The notes beneath the pieces were generated by a model that was not told where the DNA came from, did no database searches, and was given only the letters and a program-made list of their open reading frames with translations. Shown piece after piece: positions 32,046 to 33,430 of a DNA stretch of 33,430 nt (position 1 is the stretch's first letter; every line of letters begins with the position of its first letter). Made by a program: the position numbers and the translations under genes. The DNA comes from Actinomycetota bacterium (lineage in GTDB: Bacteria; Actinomycetota; Nitriliruptoria; Nitriliruptorales; JAHWKO01). Location of the stretch: assembly GCA_019347675.1 (NCBI GenBank), contig JAHWKW010000026.1, forward strand, positions 1 to 33,430, given 5' to 3'.

Positions 32046-32537
32046 TCAGAGGCGTGAACTGCGAGCCTCGGGAAGTACCACCCAGAGACCCAGCACGACG
32101 AGTAACACAAGCCCTGCGGCTGCCGCTCCCGCGGTGGTGTCGAAGAGGAACCGGATCACCACGAATACCGCGTCCGCGGTGGCGAACGCGAGTAGAGCCA
32201 TGCCGACGAGCTGAGTCCTGACCGACGTGATGAGTCGTTCGCGCCGGTGGCGTTGGGGGCGCAGCCGGTGGTAGGCAGCGGGGGTGAGGAAGACCATCGT
32301 GGCGATGGCTGCAGTGACCAACGCGATGGCAAAGGCGCGGATGCCGAGGTTGTCCAGTTCTGTGAAGCGGCTGGAGAACGGTGCGATCAGCAAGAAGGCG
32401 AACAGCACCTGGACCCCCGGCATGATGGTGCGGAGTTCTTCGAGCAGCTCCCGGTAACGCTCGCGCATGGCTTCGCCGTCTTTGTCTGCTTGCGGGTCTC
32501 CCTCGTTGGCCTGCTGTGGCCGTCGGTCAGCGGTCAT
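32046..32537 (-). CDS. DUF6328-like four-helix membrane protein
   Basis: Product of 163 residues. A polar N-terminus (about 1-28) precedes ERYRELLEELRTIMPGVQVL, then FAFLLIAPFSSRF (helix 1), FAIALVTAAIATMVFLTPAA (helix 2), YHRLRPQRHRRERLITSVRT (cytoplasmic basic loop), LVGMALLAFATADAVFVVIR (helix 3) and GAAAAGLVLLVVLGLWVVLP (helix 4). Length and motif order match the DUF6328 family, of unknown function. The convergent transporter ends 118 bases away; the gap contains no feature I recognise. Confidence 0.85.
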   Translation of the reverse strand: MTADRRPQQANEGDPQADKDGEAMRERYRELLEELRTIMPGVQVLFAFLLIAPFSSRFTELDNLGIRAFAIALVTAAIATMVFLTPAAYHRLRPQRHRRERLITSVRTQLVGMALLAFATADAVFVVIRFLFDTTAGAAAAGLVLLVVLGLWVVLPEARSSRL

Positions 32538-32582
32538 GTCGTTTCTCCCACAGGCACCCGCCGACCACGCAGGGTAGGTGCC

Positions 32583-32780
32583 GTGCCGACGGCGCGAGGC
32601 GGCAGTCGGCGCGGCGGCGGTTCCGATGGCACGCTAGTCGCCGACCGGCGGGCAAAGCGCGTGCCGCCGATCGTCACGGTGCTCCTGCTGGCGCTGATGC
32701 TGTTGACCGTCGAAGGCATGGACGCGGCCGTCCGTACGGGCCGGCGTGCACGGACAGCGCCCCGACGCTCGGTTGCCTGA
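32583..32780 (+). CDS. Possible small single-helix membrane protein
   Basis: A 65-residue frame from GTG 32583: basic, Gly-rich start, one hydrophobic helix (VPPIVTVLLLALMLLTVEGM), basic tail (RTGRRARTAPRRSVA). No clear ribosome site and no family recognised. It may be a chance frame in high-GC DNA. Confidence 0.25.
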   Translation: MPTARGGSRRGGGSDGTLVADRRAKRVPPIVTVLLLALMLLTVEGMDAAVRTGRRARTAPRRSVA

Positions 32781-32807
32781 CCCCGATCAGGGGGCGGAGG
32801 AGGGGAC

Positions 32808-33066
32808 GTGGTGGAGGTCGGGATCTTCCTGAGCTCGGAGCAGCACGACGCGCCGAGCCTCGTGCGTATCGCGAAACTCGCGGAGGAGGCCGGGTTCCGG
32901 CGCGCGTCCATCGGGCCTGCCCGTCCGCTTCCTCGGCCACCGCGACGACATCTACCAGGAGGTCATGCCCGGCATGCAGCGTGAGGCAGCACGGCGCTTC
33001 AACGAGCAGTTGCGGGAACCTGAGAAGGACGACGACGCGTCGCATCAGGACGAGACCGGGAGATGA
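32808..33066 (+). pseudogene. Luciferase-like (LLM) oxidoreductase remnant
   Basis: GTG 32808 (or 32811) follows GGAGGAGGGG. The first 35 residues, VEVGIFLSSEQHDAPSLVRI and AKLAEEAGFRRASIG, match the N-terminus of F420-dependent or flavin LLM oxidoreductases. The frame then departs and stops near 32984. A second coding-like frame (GLPVRFLGHRDDIYQEVMPG, MQREAARRFNEQL, ending at TGA 33064-33066) follows and may be the 3' end of a deleted gene. About 250 residues of the barrel are missing. Confidence 0.45.
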
Positions 33067-33284
33067 CCCGTCTCAGCCGGCATGCCAAGAACAAGTTGCG
33101 GTGGATCCGCCGTGATGCGCCAGCGGTCAGCGAGGAAGGGCTCGTCGCGGCCCTTGAACAAGGCGATGTCCTGGGCGAGGACCAGAGGGGTAACGTCAGG
33201 ATGACGGTTGAAGTGTCTGGGACGAGACTGACCGTCGTCGTCGATCCCGACGACGAGCTCGTGATCACGGTGTGGCGCGGGTGA
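33063..33284 (+). CDS. DUF4258-like small protein
   Basis: Product of 73 residues; the ATG (33063) overlaps the stop before it as ATGA. LSRHAKNKLRWIRRDAPAVS, EEGLVAALEQGDVLGEDQRG, then TRLTVVVDPDDELVITVWRG fits the DUF4258 pattern (SRHA at the start, VVxDP and ITVW strand at the end). The fold is related to RelE-like small toxins, and such genes commonly precede a DUF2283 gene, as here. A toxin-like role is inference; the typical catalytic residues are not well defined. Confidence 0.75.
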   Translation: MTRLSRHAKNKLRWIRRDAPAVSEEGLVAALEQGDVLGEDQRGNVRMTVEVSGTRLTVVVDPDDELVITVWRG

Positions 33285-33295
33285 AAGGCGAACCG

Positions 33296-33430
33296 ATGGC
33301 GCTCTACACGTACGACGGCGAAACCGATGTGCTCTACGTGCTGCTGGTCGACGAACCGGACGCGAGCATCAACCGTACCGAGGAACTGTCCGACCGGGTC
33401 CACGTGGACCTCGATGCCCAAGGCGAGGTG
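33296..33430 (+). CDS. DUF2283-family protein, cut by window end
   Basis: First 45 residues: MALYTYDGETDVLYVLLVDE, then PDASINRTEELSDRVHVDLD and AQGEV, the DUF2283 pattern (Y-D-x-E-x-D-x-LY, then a strand ending in DxxGxV). ATG 33296 is chosen; GTG 33281, overlapping the previous stop as GTGA, would add five residues. DUF2283 genes are often paired with DUF4258 genes. The missing part is probably 20-30 residues beyond the window. Confidence 0.8.
   Translation, partial: MALYTYDGETDVLYVLLVDEPDASINRTEELSDRVHVDLDAQGEV

Overview
The window is about 70% GC or more, with heavy GTG start use, strong GGAGG-type ribosome sites and repeated GTGA stop/start overlaps. The dnaX-recR cluster sits beside a short SRP RNA and serine tRNA sequences. 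Together these point to a high-GC actinobacterium (Actinomycetota). I cannot fix the genus; a deep-branching actinobacterial lineage is possible.

Region 1 (about 160-14970) is a contractile injection system (CIS), a phage-tail-like particle. A single + strand operon of 14 tightly spaced genes encodes sheath, two tube proteins, a tail-assembly protein, a 52-residue DUF6760-like protein with an apparent CTG start, a 747-residue proline-rich protein, a third tube-like protein, a LysM tube/hub adaptor, a VgrG-like spike, a PAAR tip, baseplate gp25, gpJ and gpI. Last comes a membrane protein with two zinc ribbons, a long coiled coil, one membrane helix and an outer discoidin-like domain. That layout resembles the membrane partner (CisA type) described for Streptomyces CIS. 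Divergent from the operon is a candidate cargo protein with a GN-LL-LQR motif. No AAA+ ATPase, sheath cap, tape measure or fibre gene is visible here.

Region 2 (15031-17425, - strand) is the aspartate-pathway pair lysC-asd. Region 3 (17490-21590) holds an RNA-repair pair: an archease that appears fused to a four-helix membrane domain, and RtcB ligase. A methyltransferase lies between them. The archease ORF begins in a 63-bp tandem repeat that carries four in-frame GTG codons.

Region 4 (- strand, 20942-26210) runs SRP RNA, dnaX, recR, a DedA/PAP2-like membrane protein, a phosphoribosyltransferase and an alpha/beta hydrolase, with short gaps or overlaps.

Region 5 (26271-33430) is accessory and decayed. 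It contains a degenerate tRNA-Ser, two VOC/PhnB-like genes, a frameshifted pseudogene, an IS481 transposase remnant, an intact tRNA-Ser(GGA), another tRNA-Ser 3'-end copy, a frameshifted metallophosphoesterase, an EamA transporter, a DUF6328-like membrane protein, a luciferase-like oxidoreductase remnant, and a DUF4258-DUF2283 gene pair cut by the window end. Repeated tRNA-Ser 3' ends suggest past site-specific integration.
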